Below, piece by piece: positions 24,599 through 32,920 of a stretch of DNA of 64,000 nucleotides. The position numbers and the translations under genes are program-made. Source of the DNA: Streptomyces sp. LUP30 (GTDB lineage Bacteria; Actinomycetota; Actinomycetes; Streptomycetales; Streptomycetaceae); assembly GCF_001746365.1 (NCBI RefSeq), contig NZ_MJAJ01000023.1, positions 10,800 through 74,799 of the forward strand, given 5' to 3'. The notes below the pieces were generated by a model. The model was not told where the DNA came from. It saw only the letters and a program-made list of their open reading frames with translations, and searched no databases. The first letter of the stretch is position 1, and the number at the start of each line of letters is the position of its first letter.

Positions 24599-25123
24599 TT
24601 AAGCCGATCGGTCGAGGGAGCGCAGCGACCGGTCCGTGATCGAACGTGCGCCACGGCCGATCGCGATCGTGCCGGACTGGACCAGTTCCTTGATGCCGTA
24701 CGGTTCCAGCATCTTGAGCATGGCGGACAGCTTGTCGCTGCTTCCGGTGGCCTCGATGGTCACGGCCTCCGGGGAGACGTCGACGGTCTTGGCGCGGAAC
24801 AGCTGGACGATCTCCACGATCTGGGAGCGCGTCTCGTTGTCGGAGCGCACCTTCACCAGAACGAGTTCGCGCTGAACGGCCTGTCCCGGCTCCAGCTCGA
24901 CGATCTTCAGCACCTCGACGAGCTTGTTGAGCTGCTTGGTGACCTGCTCCAGCGGCAGGGCCTCCACGCTCACCACGATCGTGATGCGGGAGATGTCGGC
25001 GTGCTCGGTGACGCCGACGGCGAGCGAGTCGATGTTGAAGCCGCGGCGCGAGAACAGGGCGGCGATCCGGGCCAGGATGCCCGGCTTGTTCTCCACCAGG
25101 ACCGAGAGCGTGTGCTTGGACAT
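24599..25123 (-). CDS. ilvN: acetolactate synthase small (regulatory) subunit
   Basis: 174 residues, ATG at 25123, ending in TAA, a rare stop here. The N-terminal ACT domain (residues 4-75: HTLSVLVENKPGILARIAALFSRRGFNIDSLAVG in part, ISRITIVV) binds valine for feedback control. The C-terminal domain includes LVKVRSDNETRSQIVEIVQLFRAK and VTIEATGSSDKLSAML. It partners IlvB, whose gene ends 22 bases upstream in the same operon. It is also called ilvH. Confidence 0.94.
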   Translation of the reverse strand: MSKHTLSVLVENKPGILARIAALFSRRGFNIDSLAVGVTEHADISRITIVVSVEALPLEQVTKQLNKLVEVLKIVELEPGQAVQRELVLVKVRSDNETRSQIVEIVQLFRAKTVDVSPEAVTIEATGSSDKLSAMLKMLEPYGIKELVQSGTIAIGRGARSITDRSLRSLDRSA

Positions 25124-25145
25124 GTCTTCTTTACGTCTCTCTCGC

Positions 25146-26993
25146 TCAGTCGTCTTCGTTGTCGCCGAAGTCGGGGCGGACGTCCCGGGCGGCCATGATC
25201 TCGTCGTTGGAGGTGCCGGCGGCGACCATCGGCCACACCATCGCGTCCTGGTGGACGATGAAGTCGACGACGACCGGACGGTCGTTGATCGAGTTCGCCT
25301 CCTCGATGGCCTTGTCGAGGTCGTCCGGGGACTCGCAGCGGATCGCGTGGCAGCCCATGGCCTCGGACAGCTTCACGAAGTCCGGGACGCGCGTGCCCCG
25401 GGCGTTCGGGTTCACGTCGTCCGGACCGGAGTGCAGCACCGTGTTGGAGTAGCGCTGGTTGTAGAACAGGGTCTGCCACTGGCGGACCATCCCGAGGGCG
25501 CCGTTGTTGATGATGGCGACCTTGATCGGGATGTTGTTCAGGGCGCAGGTGGTGAGCTCCTGGTTGGTCATCTGGAAGCAGCCGTCGCCGTCGATCGCCC
25601 AGACCGCCCGGTCCGGCACGCCGGCCTTGGCGCCCATCGCGGCCGGGACCGCGTAGCCCATCGTGCCCGCGCCTCCGGAGTTCAGCCAGGTGGCGGGCTT
25701 CTCGTACTGGACGAAGTGGGCGGCCCACATCTGGTGCTGGCCGACGCCCGCGGCGAAGATCGTCCCCTCGGGGGCGAGCTGTCCGATCCGCTCGATGACC
25801 TGCTGCGGGGAGAGCGAGCCGTCGGAGGGCTGGTCGTAGCCGAGCGGGTAGGTCTCGCGCCAGCGGCTGAGGTCCTTCCACCAGGCGGTGTAGTCGCCCC
25901 GGTGGCCCTCGCTGTGCTCCTTCTGGACGGCCTGCACCAGGTCCGCGATGACCTCGCGCGCGTCGCCCACGATCGGGACGTCGGCGGTGCGGTTCTTGCC
26001 GATCTCCGCCGGGTCGATGTCGGCGTGGACGATCTTGGCGAAGGGCGCGAAGCTGTCCAGCTTGCCGGTGACGCGGTCGTCGAAGCGGGCGCCGAGGGCG
26101 ACGATGAGGTCGGCCTTCTGCAGTCCGGTGACGGCGGCCACGGAACCGTGCATGCCGGGCATGCCCAGGTGCTGCGAGTGGCTGTCGGGGAACGCGCCCA
26201 GCGCCATCAGCGTCGTGGTGACGGGCGCGCCGGTCAGCTCGGCGAGGACCTTCAGCTCGGCGGTGGCGCCGGCCTTGAGCACGCCGCCGCCGACGTACAG
26301 GATCGGCCGCTTGGCGGCGGTGATCAGCTTGGCGGCCTCGCGGATCTGCTTGGCGTGCGGCTTGGTCACCGGGCGGTAGCCGGGCAGATCCATGACGGGC
26401 GGCCAGGAGAACGTGGTCTTCGCCTGGAGGGCGTCCTTGGCGATGTCGACCAGGACCGGGCCGGGGCGGCCGGTGGAGGCGATGTGGAACGCCTGCGCGA
26501 TGATCCGCGGGATGTCCTCGGCCTTGGTGACCAGGAAGTTGTGCTTGGTGATCGGCATGGTGATGCCGACGATGTCCGCCTCCTGGAAGGCGTCCGTGCC
26601 GATCGCCTTGGAGGCCACCTGTCCGGTGATCGCCACGAGCGGCACCGAGTCCATGTGGGCGTCCGCGATGGGGGTCACCAGGTTGGTGGCGCCGGGCCCG
26701 GAGGTGGCCATGCAGACGCCGACCCGGCCGGTCGCCTGGGCGTAGCCGGTGGCGGCGTGTCCGGCGCCCTGCTCGTGCCGGACCAGGACGTGACGGACCC
26801 GGGTGGAGTCCATCAGCGGGTCGTAGGCGGGAAGGATCGCACCGCCGGGAATGCCGAATACCGTGTCGGCGCCGACCTCCTCGAGAGAACGGATGAGGGA
26901 CTGCGCACCCGTCACGTGCTCGACGGAGGCGGAGTGCTGTCCTCCGGATCGGGGCCGCGGCTGCGGATGGGCCCCGGTGGCCTGCTCGGTCAT
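25146..26993 (-). CDS. ilvB: acetolactate synthase large (catalytic) subunit
   Basis: 615 residues. This ThDP/FAD/Mg enzyme joins two pyruvates, or pyruvate with 2-ketobutyrate. Motifs: GIPGGAILPAYDPL, catalytic Glu in VLVRHEQGAGHAATGYAQATG, ATSGPGATNLVTPIADAH, VLVDIAKDALQ, FAD-region VALGARFDDRVTGK, and the ThDP motif in AIDGDGCFQMTNQELTTC with NN in IINNGALGMVRQWQ. The start is taken as ATG 26993, with GAAGAG 7 bases upstream; ATG 26999 lies too near that site. The leader upstream carries a classic attenuator with the peptide reading ILVL, so expression answers to charged branched-chain tRNA levels. Confidence 0.95.
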   Translation of the reverse strand: MTEQATGAHPQPRPRSGGQHSASVEHVTGAQSLIRSLEEVGADTVFGIPGGAILPAYDPLMDSTRVRHVLVRHEQGAGHAATGYAQATGRVGVCMATSGPGATNLVTPIADAHMDSVPLVAITGQVASKAIGTDAFQEADIVGITMPITKHNFLVTKAEDIPRIIAQAFHIASTGRPGPVLVDIAKDALQAKTTFSWPPVMDLPGYRPVTKPHAKQIREAAKLITAAKRPILYVGGGVLKAGATAELKVLAELTGAPVTTTLMALGAFPDSHSQHLGMPGMHGSVAAVTGLQKADLIVALGARFDDRVTGKLDSFAPFAKIVHADIDPAEIGKNRTADVPIVGDAREVIADLVQAVQKEHSEGHRGDYTAWWKDLSRWRETYPLGYDQPSDGSLSPQQVIERIGQLAPEGTIFAAGVGQHQMWAAHFVQYEKPATWLNSGGAGTMGYAVPAAMGAKAGVPDRAVWAIDGDGCFQMTNQELTTCALNNIPIKVAIINNGALGMVRQWQTLFYNQRYSNTVLHSGPDDVNPNARGTRVPDFVKLSEAMGCHAIRCESPDDLDKAIEEANSINDRPVVVDFIVHQDAMVWPMVAAGTSNDEIMAARDVRPDFGDNEDD

Positions 26994-27085
26994 CGGCATT
27001 CTCTTCTCGATGCTGAGGGTTTTACTGAGGGTCGTGCGGGTGGTGCCGGTCCTGCTGGGGGTGAAGCCTGCGGGTTTTGTGCAAC

Positions 27086-27119
27086 AAAAAACCCCTCGTG
27101 CCAAAAGGCAAGCGAGGGG
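27086..27119 (-). terminator. ilvB attenuator hairpin
   Basis: On the minus strand CCCCTCG pairs with CGAGGGG and TGCC with GGCA (27119-27107 with 27102-27092), with a small bulge and a TTTT loop, followed by six T (27091-27086). It stands about 54 bases after the leader-peptide stop and about 98 before the ilvB start, the standard layout of transcription attenuation. Confidence 0.9.
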
Positions 27120-27173
27120 AGCGCGCCGGGTGTGGGTCGCGGTGAGTTCCGGTCCGCCCGGACGTCACCAGCT

Positions 27174-27215
27174 TCAGCCGACGCGCTTTCCAAGTACGAG
27201 AATTCGGGTGCGCAT
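27174..27215 (-). CDS. ilvB leader peptide
   Basis: A 13-residue frame MRTRILVLGKRVG has four adjacent branched-chain codons (ATT CTC GTA CTT), several of them rare in this genome. GGGGGAGGG lies upstream as ribosome binding site. Ribosome stalling at these codons when Ile, Leu or Val is short would prevent the downstream terminator from forming. From memory this leader is conserved before ilvB in Streptomyces. Confidence 0.9.
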   Translation of the reverse strand: MRTRILVLGKRVG

Positions 27216-27248
27216 GGCATTGACCCTCCCCCTGGCGCGCACCGACTG

Positions 27249-30200
27249 TCAAGTGGGTGGGACGGGAGTCTCATTATGTGAGCGACGGGCACTTCCGCTC
27301 CCCAGCACGGCCGTGACGCCGCCGGCGACGACGCCACCGGCGTGGACACCACTGGTGTACACCCCCGCGCCTCCGCCCGCGAACGCAGGCTCGGCGGGCT
27401 CGTGCGGAACCGGGAAGCGGCCTGCCGCCAGGGCCCGGCGCAGCCGGTACTCGTCCAGCGGCCCGGAGAAGGCCGTGCCCTGGCCATGGGTGCAGCCCAT
27501 CGCGCGCAGGGCGACGACCTGTTCGGGGAGGTCCACACCGTCGGCGACCGACTGCACTCCCAGGTCGCAGGCGATCCGCAGCAGCCCGCTGGTGATCTTG
27601 TGCAGCCGCGCGGACTCGACGACGCCCTCGACCAGCGAACGGTCCAGCCTGAGGATGTCCACGGGGAGGCGGCGCAGCGCTGTGAGGGCGGCGTAGCCAC
27701 TGCCGAAGCCGTCCAGGGCGATGCGGACCCCGAGGCGCTTCAGGGCCCCCAGGCGGCGCTCCAGCTCGTCCAGCGGCACCCGGGGGTCGGTGTCGGAGAG
27801 CTCGACCACCAGTGAACCGGAGGGCAGCCCGTGCCGGGTCAGCAGCGCCTCCACCGAGCCCAGCGGCATCGAACGGTCCGTCAGCCGCCGGGCGTTCACC
27901 CGCACGACCACCGGCAGGGTGAGCCCGCTCGCGGCCCGGTCGGCGGCCTGCTCGACGGCCTCCTCCAGCACCCAGCGGCCCAGCTCGGCCGCCTTGTCGC
28001 CGTCCTCCGCGACCCGCAGGAACTCGGCGGGCGTGAAGAGGACGCCCTGGGAGGAGCGCCAGCGGGCCTGCGCGGCCACCGACGTGATCCGGCCGTCCTC
28101 GAGGCGCACCACGGGCTGGTGCAGCAGCGCGAACTCGCCGTCGTGCAGTGCGGCCCGCAGACGGGTCGCCAGCTCCGCCTTGCGTACGACGTCCTGCTGC
28201 ATCTGCGGCTTGTAGAGCTCGACCCGGCCCTTGCCGCCGGCCTTGGCGCGGTACATGGCGAGGTCGGCGTTGCGCAGCAGCTCGCCGGCGCCGAGACCGG
28301 GGTCGGCGAAGGCGACGCCGATGGACGCGGCGACCCGGACCTCGTTGCCGTCGATGAGGTACGGCTGGGAGAGGGTGAGCCTGAGGCGGTCGGCGAGTTC
28401 CAGTATGTGCCGTTCACGGGCCGCGCGGTCGCGGGCGCCGTCGCCGACGATCAGGGCCGCGAACTCGTCGCCGCCCAGCCGGGACGCGGTGTCTCCCTTG
28501 CGGACGGCGTCCTGGAGCCTGCGGGCGGCCTGGACCAGGAGCTGGTCGCCGGCCGCGTGGCCGATGGTGTCGTTGACGGCCTTGAACCCGTCGAGGTCGA
28601 TGAAGAGGACCGCCGTGCCCCGCAGGGCCGCGCCGCGGTCGGAGCTGCGCCGGCCGGACAGGGCCTGCTGGACGCGCCGGGTGAACAGCGCGCGGTTGGG
28701 GAGGTCGGTGAGCGGGTCGTGCTCGGCGTTGTGCTGGAGCTGGGCCTGCAGCCGCACACGCTCGGTGACGTCCCGGCTGTTGAAGATCAGACCGCCGTGG
28801 TGGCGGTTGACGGTGGACTCGACGTTGAGCCAGCCGCCGTCGCCGGAGCGGAACCGGCACTCGATGCGGGTGGTGGGCTCGTCCTGGGGGCTGGCGGCGA
28901 GGAAGCGGCGCACCTCGTGCACCACGCCGCCCAGGTCCCCGGGGTGGATCAGGTCGGCCAGCTCGGTGCCCACCAGGTCCTCGGCGGGCCTGCCGTAGAC
29001 GCCGGCGGCGGCCGGGGAGACGTAGCGCAGGACCCCGCTGGGCGCGGCGATCATGATGACGTCGCTGGAGCCCTGCACCAGGGAGCGGAAGTGGTTCTCC
29101 TTCTGGGCCAGTTCCTGGGTGAGGGTGATGTTGTCGAGCAGCATGATCCCCTGGCGCACCACCAGCGCCAGCACCACGGTGCCGCCGGTCAGCAGTACCA
29201 CGCGGTCGACGCTGCGGCCGTTGAGGACGTTGTAGAGGATCCCCAGGGTGCAGACGGCGGCGGCGAGATAGGGGGTGAGCGCGGCCAGGGAACCGGTGAT
29301 GGGCCGGGTGACCGGAGACCGGCCGTGGTCGCCTCCTTGTGGAGGCGCCTGCGCCTGGAGGTGCGGGGGCTGTTGCGGGGAGCCCGGGGCCCGCGGCGGC
29401 GCCGGGGGCCGGCCGCCGGTGCGCTGGCCGGGCAGGTGCTCGAGCACCACGCGCGTGTGCCCCTCCTCGGCCGTCCGGCGGCGGGAGGCGGCCCAGGGCG
29501 CGTAGGCCAGCAGCAGGGAGCCGGCGAACCAGCCCGCGTCGAGGAGCTGGCCCGAGTGGTAGTTGTTGTGCAGCAGCGGCGAGGTGAACAGCGCGTCGCA
29601 CATCACGGTCAGCGCGAGCGCGCCCACGGCCGTGTTCACCGCCGTGCGGTTCACCGAGGTGCGCCGGAAGTGCAGCACGAGCACCATGCTCACCAGCGCG
29701 ATGTCCAGCAGCGGATACGCCAGCGACAGCGCGGCGTGCGCCACGCTCGGCCCGTCGAACTTCGCGGCCTGGGCGAGCGCGAGGCTCCAGGAGAGGGTGA
29801 GCAGCGAGCCGGCGATCAGCCAGGCGTCCAGCGCCAGGCAGACCCAGCCGGCCTTGGTCATGGGGCGGGCGGCGAGCACCAGCAGCCCCACGATGGCGGG
29901 GGGCGCGAAGCACAGGAAGAACAGGTCGGCGAAGCTGGGGCTGGGCACGGGACGGCCCAGGACCACTTCGTACCAGCCCCAGACCAGGTTGCCGAGGGCC
30001 GCCATCGCCGAGGAGAGCGAGAACAGCATCCAGGCGGGTCGAAAGCGGACGCGGCGGCTGCGTGCGTAGAGGAGGCACGAGACGGCGGCCGTGCCGGCCG
30101 CGCCGGTCAGCCCGAAGTCACCCATGATCAGCGCGAGTCGGTCGGAGCCCCAGTCCAGCGCGGAGCCGACGGCGTACACCGCGCAGACCAGGGCCAGCAG

Positions 30201-30524
30201 AAGTTGGTGGGCCAGGTTCGATCCGGGGCCGTGGGCGGACGGCGGTCCGAGGCGCGGCCTCCCGGTCGGGGGCTGGGTCCGCAGCGCCCCGTCGAGGAGG
30301 GGCGTGGAGGTCGACGGCGAACTCACCGCGCCCTCCCGGTCTGCCGCGTCGCTCCCGGGTCCCGAGGGCTGGGGTGCGGCGGCTGGGTCCGCCTCCCGCG
30401 ACCGCCGCACCCGCGCGGGGGTGGGCCGTGGGGAGGACCGTGGTGAGTGCGGTGGCCGTGTGCGCCCGCTGCCGGGTGCCAGGGTCGCCGCCGGCGGCTC
30501 CGCCGCGTCGGATCGTTCGTCCAT
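27249..30524 (-). CDS. cdgE: membrane PAS-GGDEF-EAL protein, probable diguanylate cyclase (CdgE-like)
   Basis: About 1,091 residues. After a Pro/Arg-rich cytoplasmic start come about ten membrane spans (about 105-440), a PAS domain (about 450-570: NHFRSLVQGSSDVIMIAAPSG, HRD-like RDVTERVRLQAQ), a GGDEF domain (about 580-750) and an EAL domain (about 770-1030). GGDEF is intact (RLGGDEFAALI) and preceded by the RKGD inhibitory-site motif (RxxD, five residues upstream). The EAL domain is degenerate: EAL is AAQ, the DDFGTG motif reads LDGFGSG, the catalytic Lys is Arg, and AEGVE is ADGVD. It should thus make, not cleave, cyclic-di-GMP. The start is chosen as ATG 30524; GTG 30554 is also open. Two BldD-like boxes lie upstream. 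From memory, it corresponds to SCO5511. Confidence 0.85.
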   Translation of the reverse strand: MDERSDAAEPPAATLAPGSGRTRPPHSPRSSPRPTPARVRRSREADPAAAPQPSGPGSDAADREGAVSSPSTSTPLLDGALRTQPPTGRPRLGPPSAHGPGSNLAHQLLLALVCAVYAVGSALDWGSDRLALIMGDFGLTGAAGTAAVSCLLYARSRRVRFRPAWMLFSLSSAMAALGNLVWGWYEVVLGRPVPSPSFADLFFLCFAPPAIVGLLVLAARPMTKAGWVCLALDAWLIAGSLLTLSWSLALAQAAKFDGPSVAHAALSLAYPLLDIALVSMVLVLHFRRTSVNRTAVNTAVGALALTVMCDALFTSPLLHNNYHSGQLLDAGWFAGSLLLAYAPWAASRRRTAEEGHTRVVLEHLPGQRTGGRPPAPPRAPGSPQQPPHLQAQAPPQGGDHGRSPVTRPITGSLAALTPYLAAAVCTLGILYNVLNGRSVDRVVLLTGGTVVLALVVRQGIMLLDNITLTQELAQKENHFRSLVQGSSDVIMIAAPSGVLRYVSPAAAGVYGRPAEDLVGTELADLIHPGDLGGVVHEVRRFLAASPQDEPTTRIECRFRSGDGGWLNVESTVNRHHGGLIFNSRDVTERVRLQAQLQHNAEHDPLTDLPNRALFTRRVQQALSGRRSSDRGAALRGTAVLFIDLDGFKAVNDTIGHAAGDQLLVQAARRLQDAVRKGDTASRLGGDEFAALIVGDGARDRAARERHILELADRLRLTLSQPYLIDGNEVRVAASIGVAFADPGLGAGELLRNADLAMYRAKAGGKGRVELYKPQMQQDVVRKAELATRLRAALHDGEFALLHQPVVRLEDGRITSVAAQARWRSSQGVLFTPAEFLRVAEDGDKAAELGRWVLEEAVEQAADRAASGLTLPVVVRVNARRLTDRSMPLGSVEALLTRHGLPSGSLVVELSDTDPRVPLDELERRLGALKRLGVRIALDGFGSGYAALTALRRLPVDILRLDRSLVEGVVESARLHKITSGLLRIACDLGVQSVADGVDLPEQVVALRAMGCTHGQGTAFSGPLDEYRLRRALAAGRFPVPHEPAEPAFAGGGAGVYTSGVHAGGVVAGGVTAVLGSGSARRSHNETPVPPT

Positions 30525-30626
30525 AGGCCGTGCATCGCCCGTCGCCCCCCTCACAAGTCTGAAATGTCCATCCCTGACGCCGATCGTGCGCGGCGCAGCC
30601 CCTGTCGGGACGATACACCAGTCTCG

Positions 30627-30660
30627 TCACTCAGGGACATAGTTCCTCTACGCTGCGTGA
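30627..30660 (-). promoter_or_regulatory. two BldD-like boxes upstream of cdgE
   Basis: The BldD consensus is TNACNCWGNGTNA (from memory). TCACTCAGGGACA (30627-30639) and CTACGCTGCGTGA (30648-30660) each match all fixed positions but one. Their starts are 21 bases apart, two helical turns. They lie 103-136 bases before the cdgE ATG. BldD is activated by cyclic-di-GMP, so they would close a feedback loop. Confidence 0.6.
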
Positions 30661-30751
30661 CGATCATCGGCATATGCGTCCGGATGAGGTACAGAACGCG
30701 TCCGCGGGACTGCGGAGCGTGCGCGAACAGGGACGGAGAACCCCCGGGCCG

Positions 30752-31729
30752 TCAGATCCCGTTGTCGGTGCCCGTCGTCACGATCACGTTGCGCAGGGGC
30801 TCTTGGTTCACGAAGCGGCTCAACTGGTCGGCCAGCAGTCGCTCGGCGCGAGGCCGGAAGGCGGAGCTGGGTCCGCCGACGTGCGGGCTGATGAGGACGC
30901 CCGGCGCGGTCCACAACCGGTGTCCCGGGGGCAGGGGTTCGGGGTCGGTGACGTCCAGGGCGGCGATGAGGCGGCCCTTCTCCAGTTCGGCGAGCAGCGC
31001 ATCGGTGTCGACGACCGCCCCGCGGGCCACGTTGACCAGCAGCGCGCCGTCCTTCATCCGGCCCAGGAAGTCGGCGTCGACCAGACCGCGCGTGCTGTCG
31101 TTCAGCGGCGTGGAGACGATCACCACGTCCGCCTCGGGGAGCAGGCCGGGCAGTTCGGCGATCGGATGCACGGGACCGCGCGCCGTCGTGCGCCAGGAGC
31201 GCGCGACGCGCGCCACCCGCGCCACCTCGAACGGCACGAGCCGGTCCTCGATGGCGGAGCCGATGGAGCCGTACCCGACGACGAGGACGTTCTTGTCGGC
31301 GAGCGCGGGATGGAACGCGCTCTGCCAGCGCCCCTCGTCCTGCGCGCGGACGAACTGGGGGATCCCGCGCAGCGCGGCCAGGGTCAGGGTGAGCGCCAGC
31401 TCCGCGGTGCTCGCCTCGTGCACCCCGCGCGCGTTGCACAACTGCACCCCGGGCACGAGATCCGCCAGCCGCGCGGTGATGTCGTCGACGCCGGCGGTGA
31501 GGGTCTGCACGACCTGGAGGCGGCGCATCTCCCGCAACGGGCGCACCTTCACGGGCTGCCGCTTCATGTACGGCACCACGTACACGACGCAGCGCGCGGG
31601 ATCTCCGGGGAACGGCTGGTCGCCGGCCTCTCCCCCGTCCCAGAAAAGGTAGTCGAGCCCGTCCGGAAGCCCGTCGATCTCGTCGGGCGGGATGGGCAGC
31701 CATACGTCGCGTGCCTGGTCAGCGGTCAT
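30752..31729 (-). CDS. D-isomer-specific 2-hydroxyacid dehydrogenase
   Basis: 325 residues, ATG at 31729. Signatures: LQVVQTLTAGVDDI, CNARGVHEASTAELALTL, the nucleotide site NVLVVGYGSIGSAIEDRL, catalytic Arg in LVNVARGAVVDTDAL, Glu in DVTDPEPLPPGH, and His in ISPHVGGPSSAF. It reduces a 2-keto acid or oxidises a D-2-hydroxyacid with NAD(P)H; the substrate (glyoxylate, hydroxypyruvate or others) cannot be named. It stands alone, divergent from the aldo/keto reductase gene with 75 bases between. Confidence 0.88.
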   Translation of the reverse strand: MTADQARDVWLPIPPDEIDGLPDGLDYLFWDGGEAGDQPFPGDPARCVVYVVPYMKRQPVKVRPLREMRRLQVVQTLTAGVDDITARLADLVPGVQLCNARGVHEASTAELALTLTLAALRGIPQFVRAQDEGRWQSAFHPALADKNVLVVGYGSIGSAIEDRLVPFEVARVARVARSWRTTARGPVHPIAELPGLLPEADVVIVSTPLNDSTRGLVDADFLGRMKDGALLVNVARGAVVDTDALLAELEKGRLIAALDVTDPEPLPPGHRLWTAPGVLISPHVGGPSSAFRPRAERLLADQLSRFVNQEPLRNVIVTTGTDNGI

Positions 31730-31804
31730 GTCAGGAGGCTATGTCAGGCGTGTGTCGGCCCAGCGGTTAGGTTGGGGGGTCCGGCGAGGGAGGGTCACGA
31801 GCAG

Positions 31805-32800
31805 GTGGAGCGCAGGACGATCGGCGCGGGGGCGCTCGAGGTGGGGGCCGTGGGCCTCGGGTGCATGCCGATGAGCTGGGCGTACAGCGGGTCGCGGCAG
31901 CGGGGCGACGAGTCGCTCAGGGCGGTGAACCGGGCGCTGGACACGGGGTCGTCCCTGCTGGACACCGCCGACATGTACGGCCCCTTCACCAACGAGCTGT
32001 TGCTGGGGCGGGTGTTGAAGGAGCGGCGCGCGGACGCTTTCGTGTCGACGAAGGTGGGTCTGCTCGTCGGCCAGCAGCACATCGTCGCCAACGGCCGTCC
32101 CGGGTACGTGAGACGGGCCTGCGACGCGTCGCTGCGGCGTCTGCAGACGGACGTCATCGACCTCTACCAGTTGCACCGCGCCGACCCCGAGGTCCCGGTG
32201 GAGGAGACATGGGGCGCGATGGCGGAGCTCGTGCGGGCGGGCAAGGTACGGGCGTTGGGGTGGTGCGCGGTGGGGGCGCGCGGCGGTCGCCGGTCGGGCG
32301 GACTGTACGACGGAACGATTCGGCAGTTGCGGCGCGTCCAACAGGTCTTCCCGGTGGGCGCGGTGGAGGCGGAACTGTCGGTGTGGTCGCCCGAGGCGCT
32401 GGAGACCCTGCTGCCGTGGTGCGAGGCCCGGGGCGTCGGGTTCCTGGCGGCGATGCCGCTCGGCAACGGCTTCCTCACCGGCACGCTGAAACCCGGCCAG
32501 GGCTTCGAACCGGACGACATGCGGGCCCGGCATCCCCGGTTCACCGCCGAGATGATGGCCGCGAACCAGCCGATCGTCGCCGGGCTGCGCCGGGTCGCCG
32601 CACGGCACGGCGAGGAGGTGACGGCGGCGCAGGTGGCGCTGGCCTGGGTGCTGACGCGGGGCCGGCACGTCGTCCCGGTCCCGGGCGCCAAGCAGGAGCG
32701 CTGGGTGACGGAGAACGCGGCGGCGGCCGGGCTGCGCCTGACGCCGCAGGATCTGGCGGAGGTGGCGAAGCTGCCGGCGGCGCGGGGATCGTGGGAGTGA
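31805..32800 (+). CDS. aldo/keto reductase
   Basis: 331 residues from GTG 31805 (GGGAGG about 9 bases upstream). It is an NADPH-dependent (alpha/beta)8 barrel: VGLGCMPMSWAY, DTADMYGPFTNELLLGRVL (Asp and Tyr of the tetrad), VSTKVG (Lys), IDLYQLHRADP (His), GWCAVGA, QVALAWVLTRGRHVVPVPGAK (cofactor phosphate region). The form is that of the YajO/AKR11-13 type found in many actinobacteria. It reduces a carbonyl compound that cannot be specified. Two divergent oxidoreductases and a third follow here without evident common pathway. Confidence 0.87.
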   Translation: MERRTIGAGALEVGAVGLGCMPMSWAYSGSRQRGDESLRAVNRALDTGSSLLDTADMYGPFTNELLLGRVLKERRADAFVSTKVGLLVGQQHIVANGRPGYVRRACDASLRRLQTDVIDLYQLHRADPEVPVEETWGAMAELVRAGKVRALGWCAVGARGGRRSGGLYDGTIRQLRRVQQVFPVGAVEAELSVWSPEALETLLPWCEARGVGFLAAMPLGNGFLTGTLKPGQGFEPDDMRARHPRFTAEMMAANQPIVAGLRRVAARHGEEVTAAQVALAWVLTRGRHVVPVPGAKQERWVTENAAAAGLRLTPQDLAEVAKLPAARGSWE

Positions 32801-32920
32801 GTGACACACGTGGGTGGCGTCCCCGCGGATCGGGAACCCGGGAGACGCGAACTGCGTAGGACTAGGCGTAGGGCGAGTGGAGCCCGCCGAAGGAACCGCC
32901 GTGCCGAAGGGACCGTGATC

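Noticed and set aside
27022..27252. Small frame covering the ilvB leader region
   Set aside because: It runs through the attenuator hairpin in another frame than the recognised leader peptide and has no supporting features.
30674..32800. Very long plus-strand frame reading into the aldo/keto reductase
   Set aside because: Its first 380 codons are antisense to the hydroxyacid dehydrogenase gene. The enzyme motifs begin only after GTG 31805, which has a ribosome binding site.
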